Shown piece after piece: positions 15,709 to 24,526 of a stretch of 45,650 nucleotides of DNA; the stretch's first letter is position 1; each line of letters opens with the position of its first letter. Location of the stretch: the NCBI GenBank assembly GCA_030431715.1, contig JAUIIO010000029.1, forward strand, positions 1 to 45,650. Reading direction: 5' to 3'. Under the pieces are notes generated by a model. It searched no databases. It was not told the DNA's origin and was given only the letters and a program-made list of their open reading frames with translations. Source of the stretch: a bacterium (GTDB taxonomy: Bacteria > Bdellovibrionota_C > UBA2361 > RFPC01). The position numbers and the translations under genes were made by a program.

Positions 15709-16254
15709 ATGAAGCGTTTCGTCCCTATCCTGATCTTTGTATCAATTCTTGTCTGCCTTCCTGCTGCAGTCTCTGCTGAGACAGCAGATAGTGGTGTTGA
15801 TCGATTAAAACGTGTCAAAGAGATCTCTGAAAATCATAAAAGCGTAGAATCTCATTCTGGAGCGAAATGGCTAGAATCATCAGAGAGTAAGGAATCTGAT
15901 CTCAGTCCTTCACGTGTTATTCAAGCATTGGCACTTTGTCTGGGGGTTTTCTTTATCTTTGTCGCTGTGATGAAGCGCTGGAATAAGAGCGCCTTTGCGC
16001 CAGTACAGAAACAGATCGAGATACTTGAGAAAGTAGCTCTCAATCAGAAAACAGCTCTTGTTCGCGCCAGATATAATCATAAAGAACTTCTTCTGGCGGT
16101 GGGCGCTGAGCAGGTGAACTTGCTCAGTAGTAGCATTTTCCCAGCGGAACAAAATACAAACTCGCTCTTTGAAGAAGAGCTTATGAATAAATCACAAACA
16201 AATGGATTCAAGGATGAAATGCCATGCGATATCGATGTAAATCTCTCAGCCTGA
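15709..16254 (+). CDS. fliO: Flagellar biosynthetic protein FliO
   Basis: 181 aa. A signal-peptide-like first helix (FVPILIFVSILVCLPAAVSA), a polar stretch, a second hydrophobic helix (ALALCLGVFFIFVAVMK) and a short cytoplasmic domain with EILEKVALNQKTALVRARY, as in FliO. FliO helps assemble the FliP export-gate pore. The ATG at 15709 directly after the fliN stop is preferred over an upstream TTG at 15697 that overlaps fliN. The 3' end overlaps fliP by 31 bp. Confidence 0.88.
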   Translation: MKRFVPILIFVSILVCLPAAVSAETADSGVDRLKRVKEISENHKSVESHSGAKWLESSESKESDLSPSRVIQALALCLGVFFIFVAVMKRWNKSAFAPVQKQIEILEKVALNQKTALVRARYNHKELLLAVGAEQVNLLSSSIFPAEQNTNSLFEEELMNKSQTNGFKDEMPCDIDVNLSA

Positions 16255-17000
16255 TCAGTTGGTCAGCGCTTTTTCTCTTTCTTCCTTCTCTGGCTCTCGC
16301 TCAGGGAGTAACCGTTCCGGAAGTGTCGCTCTCGATAGGTGGTAGTGATATCAGCTCAGGGAGTGAAGGACTTTCTTCTGGCATCAAGGCTGTATTTCTT
16401 ATATCGGCTATTTCGTTTCTGCCAGCGATTATCCTTACCATGACATCTTTTACGAGGATTGCGGTTGTGCTTGGAATGACACGAACAGCGCTTGGTACGC
16501 AGCAGATGCCACCAAACCTTGTTATCACCGGACTCTCTCTCTTTCTCACAATCTCTATAATGAATCCGATATTTCAAGAGATGTATTCTGAAGGGATACA
16601 ACCCTATATGGATGGGCAGATGGATGGAACTGAGAGTTGGAGAAAGACTTCTGCCCCTCTCAAATCGTTTCTCGTTCGTCACGCGCGAGAGAAGGATCTT
16701 GCGCTCTTTTTAGATATTACGAAGTCGGAATTTCCAGAGAAACCTGAAGATGTGCCGATGCAGGTTGCTATCCCCGCATTTATTCTCAGTGAGTTAAATA
16801 CGGCATTTCAGATTGGTTTTCTGGTAGCGTTACCGTTCCTTGTTCTGGATATGGTCGTGTCGTCGGTGCTCACTTCTATGAGTATGATTACTCTGCCTCC
16901 GGTAGTGATCTCATTGCCGCTGAAACTTATGCTTTTTGTTGTTGTCGATGGTTGGCATCTCCTTATTGGATCGCTTGTTCAAACCTATCACGTAACCTGA
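16224..17000 (+). CDS. fliP: Flagellar export-gate protein FliP
   Basis: 258 aa including a cleavable signal peptide (SWSALFLFLPSLALA), as usual for FliP. Conserved blocks: FLPAIILTMTSFTRIAVVLG, RTALGTQQMPPNLVITGLSL, IPAFILSELNTAFQIGFL and LPLKLMLFVVVDGWHLL. FliP pentamers form the core of the type III export gate with FliQ and FliR. AAGGA at 16210-16214 lies within the end of fliO. Confidence 0.97.
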   Translation: MRYRCKSLSLISWSALFLFLPSLALAQGVTVPEVSLSIGGSDISSGSEGLSSGIKAVFLISAISFLPAIILTMTSFTRIAVVLGMTRTALGTQQMPPNLVITGLSLFLTISIMNPIFQEMYSEGIQPYMDGQMDGTESWRKTSAPLKSFLVRHAREKDLALFLDITKSEFPEKPEDVPMQVAIPAFILSELNTAFQIGFLVALPFLVLDMVVSSVLTSMSMITLPPVVISLPLKLMLFVVVDGWHLLIGSLVQTYHVT

Positions 17001-17016
17001 TCAGTGAGGATAAGAT

Positions 17017-17286
17017 ATGAATATTGATGAATACTTAAGACTTGGACAACTTGGAATTGAAACGGCGGTACTTGTTTCGGCTCCTATTTTGGTATTGGGA
17101 CTCGTTGCGGGTCTTGCGGTCAGTGTCTTCCAAGCAGCTACACAGATTAATGATGCCGCGCTGGCATTTATCCCTAAAATTGCTGCGGCTGTTATAGGTC
17201 TTCTCTTTTTTGGCCATTTTATGATCAATCGAATTGCTTCATTCACCACTTGGACCTATAGCCACATAGCGAATATTACTCCATAG
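17017..17286 (+). CDS. fliQ: Flagellar export-gate protein FliQ
   Basis: 89 aa with two membrane helices: ETAVLVSAPILVLGLVAGLA, then VFQAATQINDAALAFIPKI and AAVIGLLFFGHFMIN. This is the standard FliQ length and pattern. It packs around the FliP/FliR core. GAGGAT lies just upstream of the ATG, and the gene sits 16 bp after fliP. Confidence 0.96.
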   Translation: MNIDEYLRLGQLGIETAVLVSAPILVLGLVAGLAVSVFQAATQINDAALAFIPKIAAAVIGLLFFGHFMINRIASFTTWTYSHIANITP

Positions 17287-17296
17287 GGAACAGGCT

Positions 17297-18091
17297 ATGG
17301 AGTTTGATTTCCTTAAGATAAACCATATTCTCCAATCGCGGGTAGATCTGCTCTGGACTTTTATGCTGCTTATCATGCGGTTCAGTGGGGTTATCATGGT
17401 ACTTCCTGGTATTGGAAACGGTGTATCTGGTATGCGTGTACGGGCCACTGCTATTTTAATGTTTTCTATGGCCGCGACCTTCTCTTCACCAGTTGCTATC
17501 CTCCCTGATAGTATCGCAGGGCTCCTTATTCAGGGTGCCTCAGAAGCGCTTTTAGGCCTTGTAATAGGTCTTCTTCCAGCGCTTATTGTTTCAGGGGTGC
17601 AAACGGCAGGAACACTATCGTCAACAACAATGGGTCTTGGTGCGGCGCAACTCGTGGATCCGACCTTCGGCGGATCTGTTACGAGCCTTGCTCGTATATT
17701 TGGTGATATTGCTATTCTCCTTTTTCTCCTTATGGGAGGACATCATGCAATTATTTATGCAGCAAGTGGAGTGAGTCACGGTTTGGTACCAGGTACCTTT
17801 CTTATCGATTCGCACTCTGTAGATTTACTGATAAATAGAACGGGAGATATCTTTCGTCTTGGGGTACTTGTGTCTGCTCCAGTAATTGTTGCTCTCCTTC
17901 TCACACAATTCGTGATGGGACTTATTACCAAAGCAGTTCCGCAGGTAAATATATTTATTGTGAGTTTTCCGCTTACTATTGGTATTGGGCTTGTTCTTTC
18001 GGCGCTGTCACTTCCTGAAATCATAGTGTTCCTACAGAAGGAACTTCAGACTATTGATGCTTCGCTTGCGGTATTGTTGAGTGGGGTATGA
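17297..18091 (+). CDS. fliR: Flagellar export-gate protein FliR
   Basis: 264-aa polytopic protein. Early helix MLLIMRFSGVIMVLPGIGN, then RVRATAILMFSMAATF and LLIQGASEALLGLVIGLLPA, as in FliR; the C-terminal QVNIFIVSFPLTIGIGLVL is also typical. It caps the FliP-FliQ-FliR gate. The run of tightly packed genes ends here: an unusual 346-bp gap separates it from flhB. Confidence 0.96.
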   Translation: MEFDFLKINHILQSRVDLLWTFMLLIMRFSGVIMVLPGIGNGVSGMRVRATAILMFSMAATFSSPVAILPDSIAGLLIQGASEALLGLVIGLLPALIVSGVQTAGTLSSTTMGLGAAQLVDPTFGGSVTSLARIFGDIAILLFLLMGGHHAIIYAASGVSHGLVPGTFLIDSHSVDLLINRTGDIFRLGVLVSAPVIVALLLTQFVMGLITKAVPQVNIFIVSFPLTIGIGLVLSALSLPEIIVFLQKELQTIDASLAVLLSGV

Positions 18092-18206
18092 GTAAGCGAT
18101 AGCTCTAAGAAGTTGTTCTTTTCTTCATATCTTGCACCTTACTACAACGATATGTCAGCTCCTCGTAATGACACCCTAGACTATACAGATTCTCTGTTGT
18201 TTTTTG

Positions 18207-18242
18207 GTGCAAGTGCAAGTGCAAGTGCAAGTGCAAGTGCAA
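18207..18242 (+). repeat. Hexanucleotide microsatellite (GTGCAA)6
   Basis: Six perfect head-to-tail copies of GTGCAA, followed by a GA/GG-rich run (18243-18260). A perfect hexamer array is liable to slipped-strand change; here it lies outside a recognised gene, about 125 bp upstream of the flhB promoter. Confidence 0.95.
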
Positions 18243-18367
18243 GAGGAAGAGGAGGGGGGTGTGGTGGTGATAGTAGTAGGGTCATTGTTTTGACAGTCAG
18301 AAGAGGATTTATGCACTTAATGATACCTAATATCAGATAGTTAGTGCGCTGAATAGTGATTCAAAAC

Positions 18368-18383
18368 AGGCACGTATATTGCT
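18368..18383 (+). promoter_or_regulatory. Sigma-54 (RpoN) promoter upstream of flhB
   Basis: AGGCACGTATATTGCT matches the -24 (GGCACG) and -12 (TTGCT) elements, with GG and GC 10 nt apart. Only the first base departs from the common TGGCACG. The predicted start (~18394) is ~44 nt before the flhB ATG. Confidence 0.85.
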
Positions 18384-18437
18384 CAGTAAGGTATGTAGAG
18401 AAGTATTAACTAGAACGCTGACACGAACCTTAACGAG

Positions 18438-19529
18438 ATGTCTGAACATTCAACCCCAGAAGAACGTACCGAGATGCCCACCGATAAGCGGATGGGCGAG
18501 TACAGAAAGCACGGACAGGTACACCTCTCAACAGAGGTTGTCCAAGTGCTATCCCTGCTAAGTGGCTTCCTCGTCCTCTTTGCAATAGCTGGTTGGATCT
18601 TTCATGACATGGAGCAATACATCATCGATATCTATGCGCGTATAGCGAGGAATGAAGCTTTCACGAAATTTTATATCTATGAGATAGCTACTGATGCGTT
18701 TAGAAGGTTTGCCCCCCACGTAGCGGCTATCGCCGTAACCATATCTACTGTTGCCACTCTTGCTGTGATGCTCCAAACAAATTGGAACGTGAAGGATAAA
18801 AAGATTGAGATGAAGTGGAGCTCTTTAAATCCTATCAGTGGGATTAAAAAGGTATTCTCGATCAACGGGCTTGTAAACACGATGAAGTCACTTTTCAAGT
18901 TGATGCTGATACTACCGATTGGCTACTTTGCGCTTAAGCGGTTCGCCCCGGATATGGTTGGATTGATTCATACCAGTATCGAGATGATTATTCAGTACAT
19001 CGGTGAGTCTATTTTCTATGTCTTTTGGAAAGTCATCTACGTACTTATTGCGTTCGCAATATTTGATTACTTCTGGAGCAGATATCAGTGGTTTCGTCAG
19101 AATAAGATGACTAAGGAAGAAGTAAAAGATGAGCGAAAGTCGATCGAAGGGGATGAAAAGACAAAGCGCCAGATGCAGCAAAAGGGTCTGCAAAGAATTA
19201 TGGAGCGTATTCAGCAAAGTGTTCCACAAGCTGATGTTATTATCACCAACCCGACTCACTACGCAGTAGCCCTCAAATACGATCGTGAAACCATGTCGGC
19301 GCCAGTTGTTGTTGCAAAAGGGAAGGGGTTCATCGCACTTCGAATTCGAGAGATCGCGAAAGAAGCTGGAGTCCCAATATTAGAGCGCAAACCTCTGGCG
19401 AGAGCACTTTATGCAGCGACAGAAGTGGGATCACAGATTCCGCACGAACTCTTTAAGGCAGTGGCAGAGATACTTGCATACGTCTACAGGCTGAAACATC
19501 CACATCGATATGTAACACAGGGTGCGTAG
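18438..19529 (+). CDS. flhB: Flagellar export switch protein FlhB
   Basis: 363 aa. Four membrane helices in the first ~210 residues, then a charged linker (KMTKEEVKDERKSIEGDEKT) and the cytoplasmic autocleavage domain with NPTH at residues 271-274 (ITNPTHYAVALKYD). Cleavage between Asn and Pro lets FlhB switch export from hook to filament substrates. The opening SEHSTPEERTEMPTDKRM matches the family's EKTExPTxKR start. First gene after the sigma-54 promoter; its stop is one base before the flhA ATG. Confidence 0.97.
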   Translation: MSEHSTPEERTEMPTDKRMGEYRKHGQVHLSTEVVQVLSLLSGFLVLFAIAGWIFHDMEQYIIDIYARIARNEAFTKFYIYEIATDAFRRFAPHVAAIAVTISTVATLAVMLQTNWNVKDKKIEMKWSSLNPISGIKKVFSINGLVNTMKSLFKLMLILPIGYFALKRFAPDMVGLIHTSIEMIIQYIGESIFYVFWKVIYVLIAFAIFDYFWSRYQWFRQNKMTKEEVKDERKSIEGDEKTKRQMQQKGLQRIMERIQQSVPQADVIITNPTHYAVALKYDRETMSAPVVVAKGKGFIALRIREIAKEAGVPILERKPLARALYAATEVGSQIPHELFKAVAEILAYVYRLKHPHRYVTQGA

Positions 19530-19530
19530 T

Positions 19531-21630
19531 ATGGCAGATAAGAACGAATCAAGAATGCGAAACCTGAAAGCGAGTTCTATTCCAGTAGCGCTCATTGGTA
19601 TTCTTACTATACTTGTTATACCGATACCGACAGCTCTTCTCGATATCTGTTTGGCACTCAATATCACGATTGGTCTTGTGATACTCTTCGTTTCGCTCTA
19701 TATGAGCACGGCAATTGATTTCACATCATTCCCGGCTCTTCTTCTTGTTACAACCCTTTTCCGGTTGGCTATGAACGTTGCCTCGACGCGACTGATTCTT
19801 CTTAACGGTGACTCAGGCCTCGATGCGGCAGGTCAGGTTATTCAAGCATTTGGTGAGTTTGTGGTCGGTGGGAACTACGTCATTGGAGCTGTGATCTTTA
19901 TCGCTATTAGTATAGTGAACCTGAAGGTTATCACAAAAGGTTCAAGTCGTATCGCGGAAGTGGCAGCAAGATTTACACTTGATGCGATGCCCGGAAAGCA
20001 GATGGCTATTGATTCGGATCTCAATACCGGACTCATAAATGAAGACGAAGCAAAAGAGAAGCGAAAGGAACTGCAACGTGAAGCTGAATTCTACGGGGCG
20101 ATGGATGGTGCGGCTAAATTCGTAACCGGAGATGCGACCGCGGGCTTGTTTATTACCGGTATCAATATTTTGGGTGGCTTATTCATTGGTATCATTCAGC
20201 AGGGCATGGACTGGCAAGTTGCTGCTGAGACCTATACGCTTTTGACTATTGGTGATGGTCTTGTGAGTCAGATTCCATCAATTATCATCTCAACTTCAGC
20301 TGGTTTAATTGTTGCCCGAGCTGCCTCAGGAGATGACCTTGGTACTGAAGCGCTTTCACAACTTGGAAGATCTACAAAACCTCTCTTTCTAGCATCAGCA
20401 GTTTGTCTTGGACTTGGTATTGTGCCTGGACTTCCATTCATACCGTTTATGTTTCTCTCAGCGTTTTGTGGAGGCATTGGGTATATTCGCCACTCTGTGA
20501 TCAAAAGCGAGGAAGCCGCGATGAAATCCGGCCTTAAACTCGGTAAGAAGAGTGAGGGGCATGAAGAGGAAGATGCACCGAAGCCTGGGAGTACTGAGGA
20601 GGTTACTGGATTACTCGGGGTCGACACTCTGGAGCTTGAAGTTGGTTATGAACTTGTAACGCTCGTTGAGGGAGGAGATCTTGTTGAACGTATTCGATCT
20701 CTTCGTCGCCAGTTTGCGATTGATTATGGTTTCATCGTTCCACCGATACATATCCGTGACAATGTTAGGATTCAATCCGGTGAGTATAAACTTCTCCTAC
20801 GGGGATCTGATATTGGGAGTGGAGAGCTTAAGAGCCATCACATGCTCGCCATGGATCCAGGTAGCGTTTCTGCTCCAATGGAAGGAGAGGCTACGAAAGA
20901 GCCAGCGTTTGGACTGGATGCTCTTTGGATTAAGGAGACTGATAAGGAGCGTGCCCAGTTTTCTGGTTATACCGTAGTGGACCTAGCTACTGTTATTACG
21001 ACACATCTCACCGAGCTTGTTCGTGCCAATATGCATGAACTCATTGGAAGACAGGAAACCCAACATCTTCTCGATACACTTTCAAAGGAGTATCCGAAGG
21101 TTGTTGAAGAGCTTATTCCAGACCTTCTTACCCTTGGACAAGTACAACAAGTCCTTCAGAACCTTTTACGAGAGCAGATCAGTATTAGAGATTTCAGGAC
21201 CATCATTGAGACACTCGCAGATTGGGCTCCAAATGTGAAGCATCCTGAAAAGCTTGCGGAATATGTGCGAAGAAAGCTCTGTCGAACCATAACATCGAAA
21301 TTTAGTACAGAAGATGGAGTTTTACCGCTAGCCAGTATGCATCCGGGATTAGAGCGAAGTCTCTGTGACGCGGTTCAACAAACAGATGAAGGATCGTATC
21401 TCGCCCTTGAACCCGGACAGGCTCAGATGCTGATCAATCGTCTCAATACTGCTTCAAGTAAATTTATAGAGAAGGGTCTTACGCCCATAGTTTTAGCTCC
21501 AAATCACCTTCGTGCGGCGCTTGCACGCTTTGTTGAGAGATTTGTACCTGGCTATGCCGTAATTAGTCATCAGGAAATTGCCCCCAACACTCGGGTGCAG
21601 TCGATGGGTGTCATTTCAGTAGAGGAATAG
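19531..21630 (+). CDS. flhA: Flagellar export protein FlhA
   Basis: 699 aa. Eight membrane helices in the N-terminal half, with FPALLLVTTLFRLAMNVAST, the conserved RIAEVAARFTLDAMPGKQMA block and DGLVSQIPSIIISTSAGLI. The C-terminal cytoplasmic domain (~360-699) docks export chaperones and substrates. FlhA forms the nonameric ring of the export gate. The ATG at 19531 directly after the flhB stop is preferred to an overlapping GTG at 19522. Confidence 0.97.
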   Translation: MADKNESRMRNLKASSIPVALIGILTILVIPIPTALLDICLALNITIGLVILFVSLYMSTAIDFTSFPALLLVTTLFRLAMNVASTRLILLNGDSGLDAAGQVIQAFGEFVVGGNYVIGAVIFIAISIVNLKVITKGSSRIAEVAARFTLDAMPGKQMAIDSDLNTGLINEDEAKEKRKELQREAEFYGAMDGAAKFVTGDATAGLFITGINILGGLFIGIIQQGMDWQVAAETYTLLTIGDGLVSQIPSIIISTSAGLIVARAASGDDLGTEALSQLGRSTKPLFLASAVCLGLGIVPGLPFIPFMFLSAFCGGIGYIRHSVIKSEEAAMKSGLKLGKKSEGHEEEDAPKPGSTEEVTGLLGVDTLELEVGYELVTLVEGGDLVERIRSLRRQFAIDYGFIVPPIHIRDNVRIQSGEYKLLLRGSDIGSGELKSHHMLAMDPGSVSAPMEGEATKEPAFGLDALWIKETDKERAQFSGYTVVDLATVITTHLTELVRANMHELIGRQETQHLLDTLSKEYPKVVEELIPDLLTLGQVQQVLQNLLREQISIRDFRTIIETLADWAPNVKHPEKLAEYVRRKLCRTITSKFSTEDGVLPLASMHPGLERSLCDAVQQTDEGSYLALEPGQAQMLINRLNTASSKFIEKGLTPIVLAPNHLRAALARFVERFVPGYAVISHQEIAPNTRVQSMGVISVEE

Positions 21631-21637
21631 GAGGAAT

Positions 21638-22543
21638 ATGAAAGTTCGTACGTTTTATGGCGATAACATGTCAGCTGTTCTAACGAAGATTCGTTACGAG
21701 GTAGGGGAAGAAGCTGTTATTCTTGAGAGCCTTGAGCACCCAACCCACGGATATGAGATTAAAGTTGGTGTTGATAATTCTCGTGAGCTGAAGGCTCAGG
21801 AAGGACATACGCGACGGATTATGAAGGAGCAGGGGTATACCCGTAAAGCTTCTGAGATGATCGTAAGAGGCTCAGGCAGTCAGTCAGGACTTATCGAGAG
21901 CATCTCTCATGATCTTACCTTTGAAAGTCAATTACCATTTAAGAGCAAAGTCGTAGCGCTTGTGGGACCAACTGGAGTTGGAAAGACGACGACGATAGCA
22001 AAGCTTGCCGCCCAATTTCGAGTAGCTTGTGATCTTACAATTGGATTTATATCGCTTGATACTTACCGTATCGGTGCCGCACATCAACTTCAAACATATG
22101 CAACTCTTTTACACATTCCATGCCGGATACTTGATGGAGAGAAACCTCTCGAAGAGGAATTCACGAATGCACTACATGGACTTCGAAAGTGCGACCTGAT
22201 CTTTATTGATACTGCAGGCTGTAGCCCACGAGATAAGGAACGTTTACACAGACTTTCTCAGCAAATGAAGTCGCTTGCTCAGATGGAGCGAATGCTTGTG
22301 CTTGCAGCACCAATGAATGAATACGATCTCAGGATGGCCGCAGAAAGTTTTGATCAGGTGGGATATGACCGTGTGATTCTTAGCAAGCTCGATGAGACTG
22401 GGTTTATGGCACCGATCGTTAATACTGCTATTCGGCTGCAGAAGCCCCTAGCCTTCTTTACCACCGGACAGAGAGTCCCTGAGGATATTGAACCCGCATC
22501 GGCGAAACGTTTATCCTGGTTTATGGAGCGAAAAATGCACTAA
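21638..22543 (+). CDS. flhF: Flagellar placement GTPase FlhF (short form)
   Basis: 301-aa SRP-type GTPase that sets polar flagellar position. It opens with the FlhF-specific MKVRTFYGDNMSAVLTKIR. P-loop GPTGVGKTTTIAKL begins at residue 110, followed by ISLDTYRIGAAHQLQTYA, FIDTAG and SKLDETG. Many FlhF proteins exceed 400 aa; this one has a short linker between the N-terminal and NG domains. Good GGAGG site 4 nt before the ATG; 7 bp after flhA. Confidence 0.95.
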   Translation: MKVRTFYGDNMSAVLTKIRYEVGEEAVILESLEHPTHGYEIKVGVDNSRELKAQEGHTRRIMKEQGYTRKASEMIVRGSGSQSGLIESISHDLTFESQLPFKSKVVALVGPTGVGKTTTIAKLAAQFRVACDLTIGFISLDTYRIGAAHQLQTYATLLHIPCRILDGEKPLEEEFTNALHGLRKCDLIFIDTAGCSPRDKERLHRLSQQMKSLAQMERMLVLAAPMNEYDLRMAAESFDQVGYDRVILSKLDETGFMAPIVNTAIRLQKPLAFFTTGQRVPEDIEPASAKRLSWFMERKMH

Positions 22544-22630
22544 TTAAGTCATATAATCAATAGGTTACAGAGCTGAAAAATAATTGAGACAACACTTTTT
22601 TGAAACGAATCATAAATGGAGGAACTTTTT

Positions 22631-23512
22631 GTGAATGATCAGGCAAAAACACTGAGAGAATTGAGGAAAACGATGCCTTTACAACAGGTCTTATCTGGCC
22701 AAACACGAGTGATGAGTATTACCAGCGGCAAAGGTGGCGTTGGGAAAACACATACCGTGATAAATCTTGCCATTGCACTCTCTGATCTCGGAAGAAGAGT
22801 ACTTGTACTCGATGGCGACATGAGTCTTGCAAATGCAGATGTTCTCCTTGGAATAAATACCCCGTATACGCTTCGTCATGTGCTTGAAGGTGAGAAATCT
22901 CTTTCAGAGATAATCGTTGATACTCCTTTCGGAGTTTCACTTATTCCCGGTGCTAGCGGTGTTGAGTCGCTACTTGATCTTACAGCACAAGAGTTAGAAG
23001 TGCTTAAAAATGAGATTGAAGAAGTTGCTGCCGATTATGATTATCTCATAATTGATACTCCAGCTGGTATTGGCCAAGAGGTTATGTACTTCAATGCTGC
23101 CTCAGGAGAAGTGATATGTATCATTAATAATGAACCTACATCACTTACTGATGCCTATGCACTCTTAAAACTCCTTTCAAAACGCCATGGGGAAAAAGAA
23201 GTATCTGTTCTTGTGAATAATACGTCTTCAGACAAAGAAGCCCAGCATGCGTTCCAGAGATTATCGGCAGTAGCTTCTCAGTACCTACACATTCATCTGA
23301 AGTTTCTTGGATCGATTCCGGCGGATAGCTCTGTCTTGGCAGCGATTCAAGACCGTAGACCAGTTATCAGCGAATTCCCTACAAGTAAGGCTTCACGCGC
23401 GCTTTCACAGGTAGCGGTCAATATAGATGAGGATTTTTACAAGTATCGTGTAAAAGGCGGAATGCAGTTTTTCTTTCAGCAGTTAATAACAGAAGGGGCT
23501 TATGGCGGGTAA
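22631..23512 (+). CDS. flhG: Flagellar number ATPase FlhG (YlxH, MinD-like)
   Basis: 293 aa. The deviant Walker A SGKGGVGKTHTVINLA is at residues ~32-47, followed by VLVLDGDMSLANADVLLG and DYLIIDTPAGIG. FlhG limits flagellar number by acting on FlhF and, in sigma-54 systems, on the FleQ/FlrA class of activator. The start is decided by the ribosome site: GGAGG (22618-22622) is 8 nt before this GTG, and MNDQAKTLRELR is where family members begin. The ATG at 22616 overlaps that ribosome site and is unlikely to be used. Confidence 0.94.
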   Translation: MNDQAKTLRELRKTMPLQQVLSGQTRVMSITSGKGGVGKTHTVINLAIALSDLGRRVLVLDGDMSLANADVLLGINTPYTLRHVLEGEKSLSEIIVDTPFGVSLIPGASGVESLLDLTAQELEVLKNEIEEVAADYDYLIIDTPAGIGQEVMYFNAASGEVICIINNEPTSLTDAYALLKLLSKRHGEKEVSVLVNNTSSDKEAQHAFQRLSAVASQYLHIHLKFLGSIPADSSVLAAIQDRRPVISEFPTSKASRALSQVAVNIDEDFYKYRVKGGMQFFFQQLITEGAYGG

Positions 23513-23741
23513 ACCGAAAAGAGGAAGCAGACAGGCGAAGTATGCGGCACTTCATAAATTGAAGGCAGCAGTAATACTTCTCTCTATCACTGTTGTAGCC
23601 ATATCGGGGATTATGGCGAACATTTCCCTCTCGGCTATCTTGTGGAGAAGCACGCTCGTCGTGCTCTGCGTAATGGTTATTACTCGCATTGTTGTGCAAC
23701 TGATGATTACCAATGAGGAGATGAACAGTGGCGAAGGTTAA
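23502..23741 (+). CDS. Small membrane protein between flhG and fliA
   Basis: 79 aa, family not recognised. A basic N-terminus (KPKRGSRQAKYAALHKLK) is followed by two hydrophobic segments (AVILLSITVVAISGIMANI and ILWRSTLVVLCVMVITRIVV) and an acidic tail. It overlaps flhG by 11 bp and fliA by 14 bp, so it is a translationally coupled operon member and probably works with flagellar biogenesis. No direct evidence of function. Confidence 0.75.
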   Translation: MAGKPKRGSRQAKYAALHKLKAAVILLSITVVAISGIMANISLSAILWRSTLVVLCVMVITRIVVQLMITNEEMNSGEG

Positions 23742-24477
23742 AAAAACGGCTGCCGAGGCCTACCGTACGGTTGATGATTTTGAGAAGGAAGAGCTCATAA
23801 AGAGCTATCTCCCTCTTGTAAAGAAGGTCGTACATAGACTCTCGGGCAGGTTACCGAAAGATGTTGATATTAAAGAGATGCTTAACTCGGGAATCATCGG
23901 ACTCGTTGATGCACTTGATAAGTATGATCCAAAACATGAAACCAATTTCGCAACGTATGCGCAGTTCCGTATTAGAGGCGCTATTCTCGATAGCTTTCGC
24001 TCACAGGACTGGTTACCGCGGTCACTTCGCTTTAAGTCGCATAAGATTGAATCGGCATATCAGAGAGTGGAGCAGCAGCTGGGACGATCTGCTACGGATG
24101 AAGAGGTCGCAGCTGAGCTCGGTGTTGAAGTAGGCGAATTTCAAAAACTCCTAGGTGAGGTTGGAAGTGTGGTGATGCTGAGCTTTGAGGAGTTAGGGTT
24201 TGGTCACGGTGAAGAGCGCTTTCAGGCAGATGAATGGATTGCGTCAAAAACGGCAGATCCACTTAAGAACATACTCAGCACAGAGAAGGTGAGTCTCATT
24301 GCGCGGTCACTTGATAGGCTCCCAGAGAAAGAGCGGCTTGTGATTAGTCTCTATTTCTATGAAGAGTTAAATCTTAAAGAGATTGGTGAGATTCTCGGTG
24401 TGACTGAATCACGAGCATCACAGATTCGCTCACGGGCTTTGATCCGACTTAAGAATTATCTCAGAAATGCTATTTAG
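23728..24477 (+). CDS. fliA: RNA polymerase sigma factor for flagellar genes, FliA (sigma-28)
   Basis: 249 aa. Region 2: LIKSYLPLVKKVVHRLSGRL, GIIGLVDALDKYDP and ATYAQFRIRGAILDSFRSQD, the latter typical of FliA/SigD. Region 3: RVEQQLGRSATDEEVAAEL. Region 4 helix-turn-helix: LNLKEIGEILGVTESRASQI. It would transcribe late flagellar and chemotaxis genes. GTG start within the end of the small membrane gene. No FlgM is seen in the window. Confidence 0.96.
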   Translation: MAKVKKTAAEAYRTVDDFEKEELIKSYLPLVKKVVHRLSGRLPKDVDIKEMLNSGIIGLVDALDKYDPKHETNFATYAQFRIRGAILDSFRSQDWLPRSLRFKSHKIESAYQRVEQQLGRSATDEEVAAELGVEVGEFQKLLGEVGSVVMLSFEELGFGHGEERFQADEWIASKTADPLKNILSTEKVSLIARSLDRLPEKERLVISLYFYEELNLKEIGEILGVTESRASQIRSRALIRLKNYLRNAI

Positions 24478-24526
24478 AAGCTCATTGTGGCACCAATGAG
24501 GAGAAGCTAACAGGGAATGACGTTAC

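Larger units (their letters stand above)
18092..18437. other. 346-bp gap between fliR and flhB
   Basis: This is the only long gap inside the flagellar export genes. It contains a (GTGCAA)6 microsatellite (18207-18242), a purine/G-rich stretch directly after it, and a sigma-54 promoter (18368-18383). A short frame (18113-18340) would read through the microsatellite as Ala-Ser repeats, but has no ribosome site or signal of coding. No tRNA-like fold was seen. Confidence 0.7.

Noticed and set aside
18290..18318. TTGACA that could be a sigma-70 -35 element upstream of flhB
   Set aside because: No acceptable -10 hexamer occurs 15-19 bp downstream, whereas the sigma-54 site at 18368 fits well.
18113..18340. 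75-codon frame reading through the microsatellite as Ala-Ser repeats
   Set aside because: Starts at TTG without a ribosome site, low-complexity product, no family. The repeat explains the open frame.
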